DNA of 64,000 nucleotides, from assembly GCA_946183365.1 (NCBI GenBank), contig CAMHAH010000001.1, positions 124,001-188,000 on the forward strand. Direction: 5' to 3'. Under the pieces are notes generated by a model. The model did not search any database and was not told where the DNA came from. It saw only the letters and a program-made list of their open reading frames with translations. Shown here piece after piece: positions 41,898-50,965 of the stretch. The position numbers and the translations under genes were made by a program. Position 1 is the stretch's first letter, and every line of letters starts with the position of its first letter. The stretch is from an uncultured Clostridia bacterium (lineage in GTDB: Bacteria > Bacillota > Clostridia > Oscillospirales > Acutalibacteraceae).

Positions 41898-42548
41898 TTA
41901 AATCGCCGCGAGAGCGGTCTCGATATCGCCTATCTCTTGTCTGATACCGGCGATCTGTTCCGACACATAAGCGGTCACGGTACTGTTTGAAACAGGGTTG
42001 AGGCTGTGTTCGTCCATCTGAGAGTCAACACTCAGCCTTCCGCGATAACCTGTTTTGAAAAACGCCTCGTTATCCTTGTCAAACACATACCAGTACCCGT
42101 CATCTCCGAGATAGGACGACTTCGCTTCGATACCCTCCACCGCTTCTTTTATACTCTCCTCAAGCTGAGAACGGTTGATATGCTCTATCTCTCTGCCTTC
42201 GTCGTCAAGCTCGACCGACGTACCGACAAGAAAATAATCCTTCGTTGTATGCTGAACATTACCGTTACCGTCTGTCATCTTGACCTGAGCGGTAACTATG
42301 CCCGTTGACGCGAGATCATCTCTTTCGATCTCCCATGTCAAACGGACATCGCTGCCGAATTGAGCAGATCTCAAAGGAACGGTTTTAACATTTCCGTCGT
42401 CGAACCTCAGACAAAGGGTATACTCACTTGACGGAACTACTCTGCGGAGTATGTGAAATTCTTTTGTGACGACCGTATTATCGCCTGCGAATCCGATAAA
42501 ACGCTCATCCTCGGGGATAGATAATTTTCCCGATTGGATCGTGATCAT
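41898..42548 (-). CDS. Orphan phage baseplate/tail-fibre-like protein
   Basis: I start at the ATG at 42548 behind GGAGGTG; the frame extends five codons to a TTG. The 216 residues have an N-terminal beta domain resembling BppU-type baseplate proteins (LSIPEDERFIGFAGDNTVVTKEF, then LTWEIER..TGIVTAQVKM), a middle YLGDDGYWYVFD segment, and a C-terminal VDSQMDEHSLNPVSNSTV motif like the S-NPVQN linker of phage tail fibres, followed by a short coiled coil. No other phage gene surrounds it. It lies after the terminator of the aromatic operon. It may be a domesticated or relict phage gene. Confidence 0.65.
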   Translation of the reverse strand: MITIQSGKLSIPEDERFIGFAGDNTVVTKEFHILRRVVPSSEYTLCLRFDDGNVKTVPLRSAQFGSDVRLTWEIERDDLASTGIVTAQVKMTDGNGNVQHTTKDYFLVGTSVELDDEGREIEHINRSQLEESIKEAVEGIEAKSSYLGDDGYWYVFDKDNEAFFKTGYRGRLSVDSQMDEHSLNPVSNSTVTAYVSEQIAGIRQEIGDIETALAAI

Positions 42549-42584
42549 AATATACACCTCCAACTATGCCGAAAAACAAAGAGA

Positions 42585-42606
42585 GGTTGCATAAAACTAT
42601 GCAACC
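42585..42606 (-). terminator. Terminator of the aromatic amino-acid operon
   Basis: A perfect 9-bp stem GGTTGCATA/TATGCAACC with a 4-nt loop, extended by GAGA/TCTC and followed by TTTGTTTTT on the minus strand, just after the DAHP synthase stop. Confidence 0.8.
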
Positions 42607-42626
42607 ATCTCGTAATATCAAATATT

Positions 42627-43661
42627 TTACGCCATATCCGCAAGATCGAGTATCAATCTCTCGGTCTTGTCCCATCCGAGGCACGGGTCAGTGATGCTCT
42701 TGCCGTAGCAGCCGCCGTCTATGCTTTGAGCTCCGTCCTCGATATAGCTCTCTACCATGAAGCCCTTGACCATACGCTGCAGCTCGGCATTGTACCTGCG
42801 GGCCGCCATGACCTCTTTGACGATCCTGGGCTGTTCATAAGGGTTCTTGCCGGAATTGCTGTGGTTCGTGTCTATGATACAGGCAGGGTTCTTGAAATTG
42901 CCCGACGCGAACAGTCTGAGCAGATGAGTCATGTCCTCATAATGATAATTAGGCAGGCTCTCGCCGTGCTTGTTCATATAACCGCGCAGGATAGCGTGGG
43001 CATAGGGATTGCCGTGAGAATTGACCTCCCACCCGCGATATATAAATGTATGGCCCTTCTGAGCGGCTGTGATCGAGTTCATCATTACGCTGAGGTCGCC
43101 GCCTGTAGGGTTCTTCATACCTACCGGGATATTCAAGCCGGAAGCCACAAGCCTGTGCTGCTGGTTCTCTACCGAACGCGCTCCGATAGCTACATAAGCG
43201 AGGATATCGTCGAGATAACGGTGGTTCTCGGGATAAAGCATCTCATCCGCGCATGAGAAACCTGTCTCTTTCAGCGCTCTGATATGCAGTGAGCGTATCG
43301 CTACTATGCCCTTGAACATATCCGGCTTCTTCTCGGGATCGGGCTGATGCAGCATGCCCTTATACCCTGAGCCGGTGGTACGGGGTTTATTGGTATAGAT
43401 ACGCGGGATGATAAAGATCTTATCCTCTACCTTATCCTGCACCTTTCTCAGACGGCTGATATAATCGATGACGCTGTCCTCCTTATCGGCGGAACAGGGT
43501 CCGATGACAAGCACAATGCGGTCGTCCTTGCCGCTGAATATATCCTGTATCTGCTTTGCCCTGTTCTCGACTATATCTCTTAGGCTGTCGTCGAGCGGAT
43601 ACATCTTCTTGACCTCCATAGGGATGGTCAGCTGTCGTTCGAATTCCATATTCATATTCAT
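42627..43661 (-). CDS. aroF: 3-deoxy-7-phosphoheptulonate (DAHP) synthase, type I
   Basis: The 344-residue enzyme joins PEP and erythrose 4-phosphate, the first step of the shikimate pathway. Its form is AroFGH-like, with VIGPCSADKEDS, PRTTGSGYKGML, GARSVENQQHRLVASGLNIPVGMKNPT and CIIDTNHSNSGKNPYEQ. Metal ligands Cys and His are in place. It is the last gene of the operon, 54 bp after tyrA, and starts behind AAGGAAGG. Which end product inhibits it cannot be read from the sequence. Confidence 0.94.
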   Translation of the reverse strand: MNMNMEFERQLTIPMEVKKMYPLDDSLRDIVENRAKQIQDIFSGKDDRIVLVIGPCSADKEDSVIDYISRLRKVQDKVEDKIFIIPRIYTNKPRTTGSGYKGMLHQPDPEKKPDMFKGIVAIRSLHIRALKETGFSCADEMLYPENHRYLDDILAYVAIGARSVENQQHRLVASGLNIPVGMKNPTGGDLSVMMNSITAAQKGHTFIYRGWEVNSHGNPYAHAILRGYMNKHGESLPNYHYEDMTHLLRLFASGNFKNPACIIDTNHSNSGKNPYEQPRIVKEVMAARRYNAELQRMVKGFMVESYIEDGAQSIDGGCYGKSITDPCLGWDKTERLILDLADMA

Positions 43662-43715
43662 AAATATACCTTCCTTTTGTTCAGTCGGCGGTCAGGAGTA
43701 TATCACCGAACCTGT

Positions 43716-44579
43716 TTATTTTTTCTTTTTATTGAAATAAGCCCTGCGTTTGGTGCTCAGGCGCATCTTCTCTCTCAACTCATCCACTCTGCCGTCGCGT
43801 ATCATATCCCTCAGCGAAGCGAATTCATCGAGGAAAATGTCCATATATTTGAGCAGCGACTCTTGATTGAGCATAAAAAGCTCGCTCCACATCAGATCGT
43901 TTATATTCGCGATACGCGTAAGATCGCGGAAGCTGTCGCCCGTATAATCTACAAGGTGCTCGTTATCCGAACAGGTCATGAGAGCTACGGCGATACAATG
44001 AGTAAGCTGTGACAGATAGCCAATCATCTCATCATGCTCTTCTGGAGAGAGCACCGATATCCTCGCGAAGCCCAATATCCTGCCCAAGCCGCCGATCCAT
44101 CGGATAGCCTCAGCTGTATTTTTCTCTGTGGGAACTATAATAAAGTTCGCCCCTCGGAAGATAGCGTCGTCTGAATTCTCAACGCCGTAGACCTCACGAC
44201 CCGCCATAGGGTGTGAAGCGATATACTCGACGTCGTCCCTGAGCATATCCTGGATATCATAAACGATACAGCTCTTTACGCCCGTAACGTCGGTGATCAT
44301 AGCGCCTTTCTTTAAATAGTGCTGATACTCGGCTATCCACTGTTTGAATACCTTGGGATATAAAGCGAAGATCACAGCGTCAGCTGAACCGACTATCTCC
44401 TCGTCTACGGTCGTGAAAGCCTCGTCGACTATGTTGTTCTCAAGCGCGTATTCGACAGCGCTCTGACGGGTCTCGATAGCCGTCACATGAAATCCAAGAC
44501 GCTTGAGAGCTCTGGCGTAGCTGCCGCCTATAAGACCCAAACCTACTATCAGTATCCGTGAGTTACTTATCCAATTCAT
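43716..44579 (-). CDS. tyrA: Prephenate dehydrogenase
   Basis: The 287-residue enzyme oxidises prephenate to 4-hydroxyphenylpyruvate on the way to tyrosine. The Rossmann motif GLGLIGGSYARALKRLG is at the N-terminus. SHPMAGREVYGVENSD carries the conserved His, and YLSQLTHCIAVAL lies in the helical dimer domain. There is no ACT domain, so tyrosine feedback may act differently. It overlaps aroA by 17 bp. Confidence 0.94.
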   Translation of the reverse strand: MNWISNSRILIVGLGLIGGSYARALKRLGFHVTAIETRQSAVEYALENNIVDEAFTTVDEEIVGSADAVIFALYPKVFKQWIAEYQHYLKKGAMITDVTGVKSCIVYDIQDMLRDDVEYIASHPMAGREVYGVENSDDAIFRGANFIIVPTEKNTAEAIRWIGGLGRILGFARISVLSPEEHDEMIGYLSQLTHCIAVALMTCSDNEHLVDYTGDSFRDLTRIANINDLMWSELFMLNQESLLKYMDIFLDEFASLRDMIRDGRVDELREKMRLSTKRRAYFNKKKK

Positions 44580-45783
44580 ATATACGCACCTCCGCGCCTA
44601 AAGCGCTTAATTTATCAAAGAAATCAGGGAAGCTCTTGTTTACCGCCTGAGCGCCGTTTATCACGCCGCCCGTGACGGTCATAAGCACCGACAAAGCCAT
44701 AACTATACGGTGGTCTCCGTGAGAAGAAAGCGCCTTGCATGGCTTTTTTGGTTCTGAGCCGTGAACCGTGACGGTGTTCTCGCATACCGTGACTTTTATC
44801 CCGAACTTGCCGAGCTCCTGCTTCATGGCTTCGGCTCTGTCGCTCTCCTTTATCCTGAGCCTTGCCGTACCCGTGAATTCAGCTCCGCCGCACAACGCCG
44901 CAACAGAGAACAATACAGGTCCGAGATCGGGACAGTCGGAGATATCCACGGCTCCTTCCTTCGATTTTATTTTCTCAAAAAGAATTTTATAAACTCTGTC
45001 GCCCTGCAGTGAGTCCGAACGCAATCCGCTAACGATAACGTCTGAGCCTGCGTAATTGAGCGCCTCAAAAAACGCCGCGTTTGAATAATCTCCCTCTACG
45101 GTGACATTCGCGGCTCGGTATTCCTGAGAGCCTCTTATACTATATATATTATCATTCTGTGAGACCTCGATCCCGAACTCTCTGAGAGCCGATACGGTCA
45201 TATCTATATAAGGTCTGCTCTCTACGGGCGGCAGGATATGTATCTCGCTGTCGGTATCGAGCAGCGGCAAAGCGAACAGCAGACCCGAAATAAACTGAGA
45301 GCTGATATTCCCTTTTACAGTGTATATACCACCGCTTAGCCTGCCCCGAACGGTCAGCTTATCAACAGCCTTTTCAAAGCGTATATCCTCACGCCCGGCT
45401 ATCTCCTCATAAACGCTCATAGGACGGGTCATGAGATACTCGCTGCCGCGCAGCACTCGCTCTTCACCGCACAGCATACATAACGGAGTAAAAAACCTCA
45501 GTGTGCTTCCGCATTCATTACAATCGAGCACAGCCGACCTGCCTATGGGCTCTCTGACATCTACGCCCTTTACAAAAGCCGTGTCTCCGTCTATGCGGAT
45601 ATCCGCGCCGAGAGCACGCAAACAGCTTACGGTAGCCTTGACGTCCTCAGAAAACGCAAGTCGGCGTATAACGCTCTCTCCCCTGCTGAGCCCGGCGCAG
45701 ATAAGCAACCTGTGAGCCATGCTCTTTGACGGAGGAGCCGATACTGTACCGCTGAGGTGTGAGGGCTTTATCTCAACTCTCAT
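44563..45783 (-). CDS. aroA: 5-enolpyruvylshikimate-3-phosphate synthase
   Basis: The 406-residue enzyme condenses shikimate 3-phosphate with PEP. Motifs are APPSKSMAHRLLICAGLS, LDCNECGSTLRFFTPL, ISSQFISGLLFALPLL, and RIKESDRAEAMKQELGKFG. LNCNECGSTLRF-type sequence in place of GNAGTAMRP indicates the class II form, which is typically more glyphosate tolerant; that is inference from the motif. It overlaps aroQ by 11 bp. Confidence 0.95.
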   Translation of the reverse strand: MRVEIKPSHLSGTVSAPPSKSMAHRLLICAGLSRGESVIRRLAFSEDVKATVSCLRALGADIRIDGDTAFVKGVDVREPIGRSAVLDCNECGSTLRFFTPLCMLCGEERVLRGSEYLMTRPMSVYEEIAGREDIRFEKAVDKLTVRGRLSGGIYTVKGNISSQFISGLLFALPLLDTDSEIHILPPVESRPYIDMTVSALREFGIEVSQNDNIYSIRGSQEYRAANVTVEGDYSNAAFFEALNYAGSDVIVSGLRSDSLQGDRVYKILFEKIKSKEGAVDISDCPDLGPVLFSVAALCGGAEFTGTARLRIKESDRAEAMKQELGKFGIKVTVCENTVTVHGSEPKKPCKALSSHGDHRIVMALSVLMTVTGGVINGAQAVNKSFPDFFDKLSALGAEVRIYELDK

Positions 45784-46207
45784 TTCTCTGCATCAGGATA
45801 TCCATCGCTTCAATATAACCGTCAAAGCCGTGACCCGAGATCGTCGCTATGCAGGCGAGCCGCACATAGCTTATCTGTCTGAAATCCTCTCTTGAGTCCA
45901 CGTCGGAGATATGTACCTCTACCGCAGGGACAGCCACCGCTTTGAGCGCGTCGAGGATCGCTACGCTGGTATGGGTATAAGCAGCGGGATTGATAACGAT
46001 ACCGTCGGTATTGCCGTAAGCCGACTGTATCTTATCAACGATATCTCCCTCGTGATTGCTCTGATACAGCTCGACCTCAATGCCGAGCTTCTCAGCGTGA
46101 GTTTTTATCATCTCACACAGGTCGTTATAGGTGCTCTTGCCGTAGATATCCGGCTCGCGTATACCGAGCATATTCAGATTGGGTCCGTTTATAACAAGGA
46201 TCTTCAT
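45773..46207 (-). CDS. aroQ: 3-dehydroquinate dehydratase, type II
   Basis: The 144-residue dodecameric-type enzyme converts 3-dehydroquinate to 3-dehydroshikimate. It shows NGPNLNMLGIREPDIYG, QSNHEGDIVDKI, VINPAAYTHTSVAI and EVHISDVDSREDFR, with the catalytic Tyr, Asn and His in place. It starts 3 bp after the aroE-aroK fusion gene. Confidence 0.96.
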   Translation of the reverse strand: MKILVINGPNLNMLGIREPDIYGKSTYNDLCEMIKTHAEKLGIEVELYQSNHEGDIVDKIQSAYGNTDGIVINPAAYTHTSVAILDALKAVAVPAVEVHISDVDSREDFRQISYVRLACIATISGHGFDGYIEAMDILMQRNES

Positions 46208-46210
46208 ATC

Positions 46211-47443
46211 TTATTCTCCGTTTATCACACTGTCGGCTACGTCATCGGGGTCGCAGTCGCCGTCGATTATATAGTCGGCGGTATCTATGTATATGTCTAT
46301 GCGCTCATTATACAGGCGCTCTATCTTAGCCTTTTCATCAGCGAGCGGTCGGTCGTCTGTCGGGGTCAGGTATTCTATCGAACGATCGATGAAGAATATC
46401 TCTGAATTCTGTCTGAGAGCTCTTACATTCTCGGGTCGTAAAACAGCGCCGCCGCCGAGAGAGATGACCTTGCCGCTGAGCGAAGATAGATCTTTGATTA
46501 CCTCGCTCTCGATATCGCGGAAATATCCCTCGCCTTTCTCAGCGAATATACGCGATATCTCGCCCTCTCGCCCGACTATCAGACTGTCGGTATCTATAAA
46601 CTCTCTCTGAAGCTTATCGGCTATTATCCTGCCTACGGTGGACTTGCCCGAAGAAGGCATACCACTCAGCGCTATATTTCTTTTATCGAAATATATCTCG
46701 TCGTATATCTTATTTGTCAGAGGTACCGTATCAAGCTCTTTATCAAGGAAGAGCTCAGCCGCGAGCACAGCCTGAGCGACCAGCATATAAAGACCGCCCT
46801 CGGCAGATATCCCGCGCTCCTTAGCGCTGAGCACCAACCGGGTATTGAGCGGATTATATACCGCGTCGATAACTCCGCTGAGCTTTGTGAACCTGCCGAT
46901 ATCTATCGGACAACCGTCGAGCTTCGGGAACATACCGCAGGGAGTTGTGTTGATTATCACATCGGCGTCAGAGTGGTCGGCATAAGCCTGCTCATAGGTT
47001 ATCGCTCCGCCTCTGCCCGTTCGGCTGACGCGAAGTATCTCTTTAGCGCCAAGACGGGCGCAGACCGCCGACGCGGTAAGAGAAGTACCGCCCGTACCGA
47101 GGATAAGAGCCTTTTTATACTTAAGTACTATACCGACGCGCTCTATAAGCGCTCTCATACCGCCGAAGTCGGTGTTGTATCCATATAGAATACCGCCGCG
47201 GTTAACGATGGTGTTCACCGCTCCGATAGCCTCGGCGTCGGATGATATCTCATCAAGCAGCGGGATAACCGCCTGCTTATAGGGTATAGTCACATTGATG
47301 GCTTTGAAGTCTTTATTAAGAATAAAATCTTTCAGCTCATCCTCTTTTATTTCTTTTAAAGAATATTTGTAATATCCTAATTTTTCATGTATCTCTTTAG
47401 AGAAGCTGTGAGGGAGCTTCTCACCGATCAGTCCGTATTCCAT
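46211..47443 (-). CDS. aroE-aroK: Shikimate dehydrogenase-shikimate kinase fusion
   Basis: I start at the ATG at 47443, behind AAAGGA; the frame runs ten codons further to a TTG. The 410 residues join two enzymes. The first (about 1-250) is AroE: GLIGEKLPHSFS, INVTIPYKQAV with the catalytic Lys, GYNTDFGG and ALILGTGGTSLTASA. The second (about 258-410) is AroK: GMPSSGKSTVGR Walker A, FIDTDSLI, YFRDIESEVI, ISLGGGAVLRPENV. The fusion would perform steps four and five on one chain. It lies between aroC and aroQ in the operon. Confidence 0.95.
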   Translation of the reverse strand: MEYGLIGEKLPHSFSKEIHEKLGYYKYSLKEIKEDELKDFILNKDFKAINVTIPYKQAVIPLLDEISSDAEAIGAVNTIVNRGGILYGYNTDFGGMRALIERVGIVLKYKKALILGTGGTSLTASAVCARLGAKEILRVSRTGRGGAITYEQAYADHSDADVIINTTPCGMFPKLDGCPIDIGRFTKLSGVIDAVYNPLNTRLVLSAKERGISAEGGLYMLVAQAVLAAELFLDKELDTVPLTNKIYDEIYFDKRNIALSGMPSSGKSTVGRIIADKLQREFIDTDSLIVGREGEISRIFAEKGEGYFRDIESEVIKDLSSLSGKVISLGGGAVLRPENVRALRQNSEIFFIDRSIEYLTPTDDRPLADEKAKIERLYNERIDIYIDTADYIIDGDCDPDDVADSVINGE

Positions 47444-47480
47444 ATCTCGTGATCCTTTGCGTACAAAAAGCAATTGAGTT

Positions 47481-48569
47481 TTATTTCAGCCAATCAGTTC
47501 CGTATCTGAGAGCGAGCATATCCGCGACCGCCAGAGCCGCTATGCTGTCTACGACCACCCTCGCGCGGTGGATTATCGCGGGGTCGTGCCTGCCCTTTAG
47601 CTCTAAGACGGCGTTCTCACCCTTTATAAAGTCTACGGTGCTCTGCTCTTTGAATATCGAAGGCGTTGGCTTTACGGCACAGCTGAACACTATCGGCATA
47701 CCGTTGGTGATGCCGCCGTTGATGCCGCCGTTATTATTTGTCGCGGTTTTTATTTCTTTATCAGAAATATAAAACCTGTCATTATACTCTGATCCCCTGC
47801 GATTCACCAGTTCAAAGGCGTTGCCGAACTGCACTCCCTTTATCGCGGGTATCGAGAACAGAGCGTGAGATAGAACTCCCTCCATGGTATCGAACCACGG
47901 CTCGCCTACTCCCGCGGGCACTCCGATAACAGCGGTCTCGAGCACGCCGCCTACGCTGTCGCCGTCTGCCGCCGCCGCTTCGACCGCGGCACGCATCTGC
48001 TCGCCCTTTTCAACGTCGAGCGCCGCGAAATCGAGCTTATCAAGCGCGGCTATATCATTGGCTAAATCATCGAAAGCTCTGTCAGATATCCCGGCACAGC
48101 TCTTGATATGAGTGCCGATATATATGCCCTTGTCCCTGAGCGCCCGTATCAGTACGGCTCCCGCCGCGACAAGCGCCGCAGTTATCCTGCCCGAGAAGTG
48201 ACCGCCGCCGCGGTAGTCCTCAAAGCCGTGATACTTTTGGTACGCGGTATAATCGGCGTGACCGGGACGCGCGAGAGAGCGTGTAGCCGAATAATCCTTG
48301 CTGTGCTGAGACGTATTGGGTATCAATATCGTCAAGGGAGTTCCGGTAGTCCTGCCCTCGAATACTCCGCTGACGAGCTTGAATTCATCAGCCTCACGCC
48401 GCGCGGTCGATATCTTTCCCGACGGACGGCGTTTTAAAAGCTGAGCGCGGATGAAGTCCTCATCCACAGCGAGCCCCGGAGCAAGACCGTCGAGCACAGC
48501 GCCTATATATTCGCCGTGGCTCTCGCCGAACAGCGTCAGTGAAACTGAATTTCCGAATGTATTTTTCAT
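47481..48569 (-). CDS. aroC: Chorismate synthase
   Basis: The 362-residue FMN-dependent enzyme makes chorismate. Signatures are LTLFGESHGEYIGAVLDGLAPG, RRPSGKISTARREADEF, GHADYTAYQKYHGFEDYRGGGHFSGR and RHDPAIIHRARVVVDS. The length is normal. It overlaps the aroB stop by 4 bp. Confidence 0.97.
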   Translation of the reverse strand: MKNTFGNSVSLTLFGESHGEYIGAVLDGLAPGLAVDEDFIRAQLLKRRPSGKISTARREADEFKLVSGVFEGRTTGTPLTILIPNTSQHSKDYSATRSLARPGHADYTAYQKYHGFEDYRGGGHFSGRITAALVAAGAVLIRALRDKGIYIGTHIKSCAGISDRAFDDLANDIAALDKLDFAALDVEKGEQMRAAVEAAAADGDSVGGVLETAVIGVPAGVGEPWFDTMEGVLSHALFSIPAIKGVQFGNAFELVNRRGSEYNDRFYISDKEIKTATNNNGGINGGITNGMPIVFSCAVKPTPSIFKEQSTVDFIKGENAVLELKGRHDPAIIHRARVVVDSIAALAVADMLALRYGTDWLK

Positions 48570-49594
48570 AGTTGTTTTCCTATCGTTTCAATCAATGGGT
48601 ACAGCTCTTTGAACGATACCTTTTTCATTTCGAACTTACCTGCCTCGGGAACGGTCGTGATAGTTACCGTATCTCCCTCACCTTTTTTATCGTGGGTCAT
48701 GGCGGCAAATACCGCGTCGGGATCGAGCTCGACCAATGTAGGCAGGCTGAGCTTATCAAGCACTTTTATCAATCTCGGTCTGAGGCTCTCGCTCACCATA
48801 GGTATCATGCCCAGAGCCACACACTCGCCGTGATAAAGACCGTTGAGATGCTCGAAGCTCTCTATGCCGTGGCCGATAGTATGACCGAAGTTTAGTATCT
48901 TTCTGAGCCCCTGCTCCTTTTCGTCCTGTTCGACAACACTCTTTTTTATCATCAGCGACCGAATTATTATCTCATCCAAACTACTGCTTATATTTCCTTT
49001 TTCGAATAATTCAAAAAGTTCCGCGTCGGATGTAAGCGACATCTTGACCGCCTCTGAGAGACCGTTGCTGATCTGTCTTTGAGGCAAGGTCGATAGCAGG
49101 TCGATATCTATGATGACCCTCTTGGGCTGATAAAACGCGCCTACGATATTCTTGATGCCGTCAAGGTTGACAGCGGTCTTTCCGCCGATGGACGAATCGA
49201 CCTGTGATAAGACCGTAGTCGGTATGTTATAGAAATCTATTCCGCGCATATAAGCCGAGGCTGCAAAGCCCGAGAGGTCACCGACTACTCCGCCGCCCAC
49301 GGCGACCACCGCGTCCTTTCGGCCGAAGCCGAGCCTGAGCATCTCAGATAGTATCTCAGAGAACTTATCTATACTCTTGCTGTCCTCGCCCTGAGGCACG
49401 GTATACACGGTGCCGTCCTTTGACAGATCGGCTATAGTGCGCGCGTAGCTCTCGGGCACACCGTCGTCAGTGATGACCATGACCTTGCGGTCAAGATCAA
49501 GCAGCTCATCCGCTTTATCCAAAGCGCCGCGCTCTATGATGATATCATAGCTGTCAGCGCCCAGATCCATATGCAAAACCTTTTTCTCAGCCAT
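48566..49594 (-). CDS. aroB: 3-dehydroquinate synthase
   Basis: I use the ATG at 49594, behind GAGG; a TTG lies two codons upstream. The 342-residue NAD- and metal-dependent enzyme closes the ring of DAHP. It shows VPQGEDSKSIDKF, AVGGGVVGDLSGFAASAYMRGIDFYNIPTTVLSQVDSSIGGKTAVN in sequence, and the metal His residues in LNFGHTIGHGIE. It lies 18 bp after pheA. Confidence 0.97.
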   Translation of the reverse strand: MAEKKVLHMDLGADSYDIIIERGALDKADELLDLDRKVMVITDDGVPESYARTIADLSKDGTVYTVPQGEDSKSIDKFSEILSEMLRLGFGRKDAVVAVGGGVVGDLSGFAASAYMRGIDFYNIPTTVLSQVDSSIGGKTAVNLDGIKNIVGAFYQPKRVIIDIDLLSTLPQRQISNGLSEAVKMSLTSDAELFELFEKGNISSSLDEIIIRSLMIKKSVVEQDEKEQGLRKILNFGHTIGHGIESFEHLNGLYHGECVALGMIPMVSESLRPRLIKVLDKLSLPTLVELDPDAVFAAMTHDKKGEGDTVTITTVPEAGKFEMKKVSFKELYPLIETIGKQL

Positions 49595-49612
49595 AATCAA
49601 ACCTCAAAAATT

Positions 49613-50707
49613 TTATAAAACTACCTCGTCGCTGTAATGACCGACCACCTTGAGCATATCGCAGTGCAGAGCGAGATGACGGAGCATATCGGAACCATTC
49701 TGACCCGTCTCGTCGCCTTCGGCTTCTATATAAAAGTAATACTGCCACTCAAGATCCTTCATCGGACGCGAACGCAGAGCGCGCATATTGAAACCGTAGC
49801 TGCTCAGTACATTCAGCGCCTGAGCCAGAGCACCCGCCTCGTTCTTTACCGTGAACATCAGCATGAAGCGGCTGTCGCCGCTGTTACCGACAGCCTTGTT
49901 CGCTGCTCTTGAGAGCACCGCGAATCGGGTGGTATTGACCGCGCTCTCATTGATATCGTGGTCGAGAACGTCAAGTCCGTACAGACCTGCCGTCTCGGGA
50001 GAGGCTATCGCGGCAACGGTCTTATCGCCGCACTCTCTTACATATTTAGCCGCCTTAGCGGTATTGGCGAACTCAACGGTCTTATAACCGTGCTCGCGGA
50101 TATATCCCGCGCACTGAGCAAGAGCCTGAGGGTGGCTGACAACGGTCTTGATGCCTTTGATATCCGAGCCCTCAACGCCGAGCAGACTATGAGTTATCCT
50201 GAGCGCATAGATGCCGTTCACATACAAGGGCCCCTGGAACATCATATCCATGACCTGTCCGACCTCACCCGCGTAGCTGTTCTCTATAGGCAGCACGCCG
50301 ATATCGCACTCGCCGCTCTCGACAGCCTCATATGCCGCTTTGAAATCGGGATAAGAAATCTCTCTGCCGTACGGGAATATCTTTTTGGCGGCGATATCGG
50401 CATAAGCGCCCTCGATACCGCTGTAAGCTATCTTTGCTCCGCTTATCACGCGCTCCTGATACTGCTTTGAGACCGCCATAAGATCACCTAAGAACTTAGC
50501 GTAATATGAGCGGACGTCATGATCGCCGATATACTCAGAATTCTTCTCGATCACCTCGCGCTCACGCTTAGCGTCGTATATCTGCAAGCCGTGTTCCTTT
50601 TTATACTCGGCTATGACCTTAGAAGCCTGCATACGCCTCTCAAAAAGCCCCGCCATCTCTTTGTCGATCTCGTTGATACTCGCTCTCGCCTCTTGTAAGC
50701 TATCCAT
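49613..50707 (-). CDS. pheA: Bifunctional chorismate mutase-prephenate dehydratase (P-protein)
   Basis: I start at the ATG at 50707, directly behind GGGAGG. The 364 residues comprise an AroQ-type chorismate mutase (about 1-88), a prephenate dehydratase (about 92-275; GIEGAYADIAAKKIF, VLPIENSYAGEV, catalytic NTTRFAVL) and an ACT domain (about 283-360; GALAQALNVLSSYGFNM). In the ACT domain the usual ESRP element reads RSRP, so phenylalanine binding may differ. It is the first structural gene of the aromatic operon and is preceded by a leader peptide and attenuator. Confidence 0.95.
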   Translation of the reverse strand: MDSLQEARASINEIDKEMAGLFERRMQASKVIAEYKKEHGLQIYDAKREREVIEKNSEYIGDHDVRSYYAKFLGDLMAVSKQYQERVISGAKIAYSGIEGAYADIAAKKIFPYGREISYPDFKAAYEAVESGECDIGVLPIENSYAGEVGQVMDMMFQGPLYVNGIYALRITHSLLGVEGSDIKGIKTVVSHPQALAQCAGYIREHGYKTVEFANTAKAAKYVRECGDKTVAAIASPETAGLYGLDVLDHDINESAVNTTRFAVLSRAANKAVGNSGDSRFMLMFTVKNEAGALAQALNVLSSYGFNMRALRSRPMKDLEWQYYFYIEAEGDETGQNGSDMLRHLALHCDMLKVVGHYSDEVVL

Positions 50708-50770
50708 ATAAACCTCCCGAATACAATTAATAATATCGCACTTCAAATACCATATAATATTGCGTAAATA

Positions 50771-50803
50771 ATAAAAAGCGGTTCTGCCCGGAAACAGAAC
50801 CGC
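50771..50803 (-). terminator. Attenuator terminator upstream of pheA
   Basis: On the minus strand GCGGTTCTG/CAGAACCGC forms a perfect 9-bp stem with an 8-nt loop, followed by TTTTTATTATTT. It lies before pheA and after a leader peptide, so it terminates early transcripts. The competing antiterminator pairs GCTCGG (50831-50836) with CCGGGC (50786-50791) and AACAGA (50821-50826) with TCTGTT (50793-50798). Confidence 0.85.
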
Positions 50804-50838
50804 ATAAAGCCGTTTTAAAATCTGTTACATCCGAGCGA

Positions 50839-50934
50839 TCAGCATTTTTGGGCAAAGTAATAAAAGCCCGCAAAAAAGCGCGCGAATGTAAAGTAAAAGC
50901 AGTTATTGAATTTTTCAGCCATTTTGAGAGACAT
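50839..50934 (-). CDS. Phe/Tyr-rich leader peptide controlling the aromatic operon
   Basis: This 31-codon frame starts at an ATG behind AAAGGAGC with ideal spacing and ends at a TGA. It encodes 8 Phe (positions 9, 13, 15, 17, 20, 21, 24, 27) and 3 Tyr (14, 25, 26), crowded in the second half. It is followed by alternative stems ending in the terminator at 50771-50803. This is the architecture of PheL-type attenuation: slow decoding of Phe/Tyr codons favours the antiterminator and expression; fast translation to the stop favours termination. The segment CGGGC at codons 22-23 (50866-50870) can pair with GCTCG (50832-50836) as protector. It is unusual in Firmicutes, where T-boxes are the norm. 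Confidence 0.88.
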   Translation of the reverse strand: MSLKMAEKFNNCFYFTFARFFAGFYYFAQKC

Positions 50935-50965
50935 ATCAATAGCTCCTTTCACCTAAGATGGGTTT

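Noticed and set aside
50727..50939. A 70-codon minus-strand frame overlapping the pheA leader
   Set aside because: It uses a different frame from the leader peptide and starts at a non-ATG codon; the 31-codon frame at 50839-50934 has the ribosome-binding site and the aromatic codons and explains the region better.
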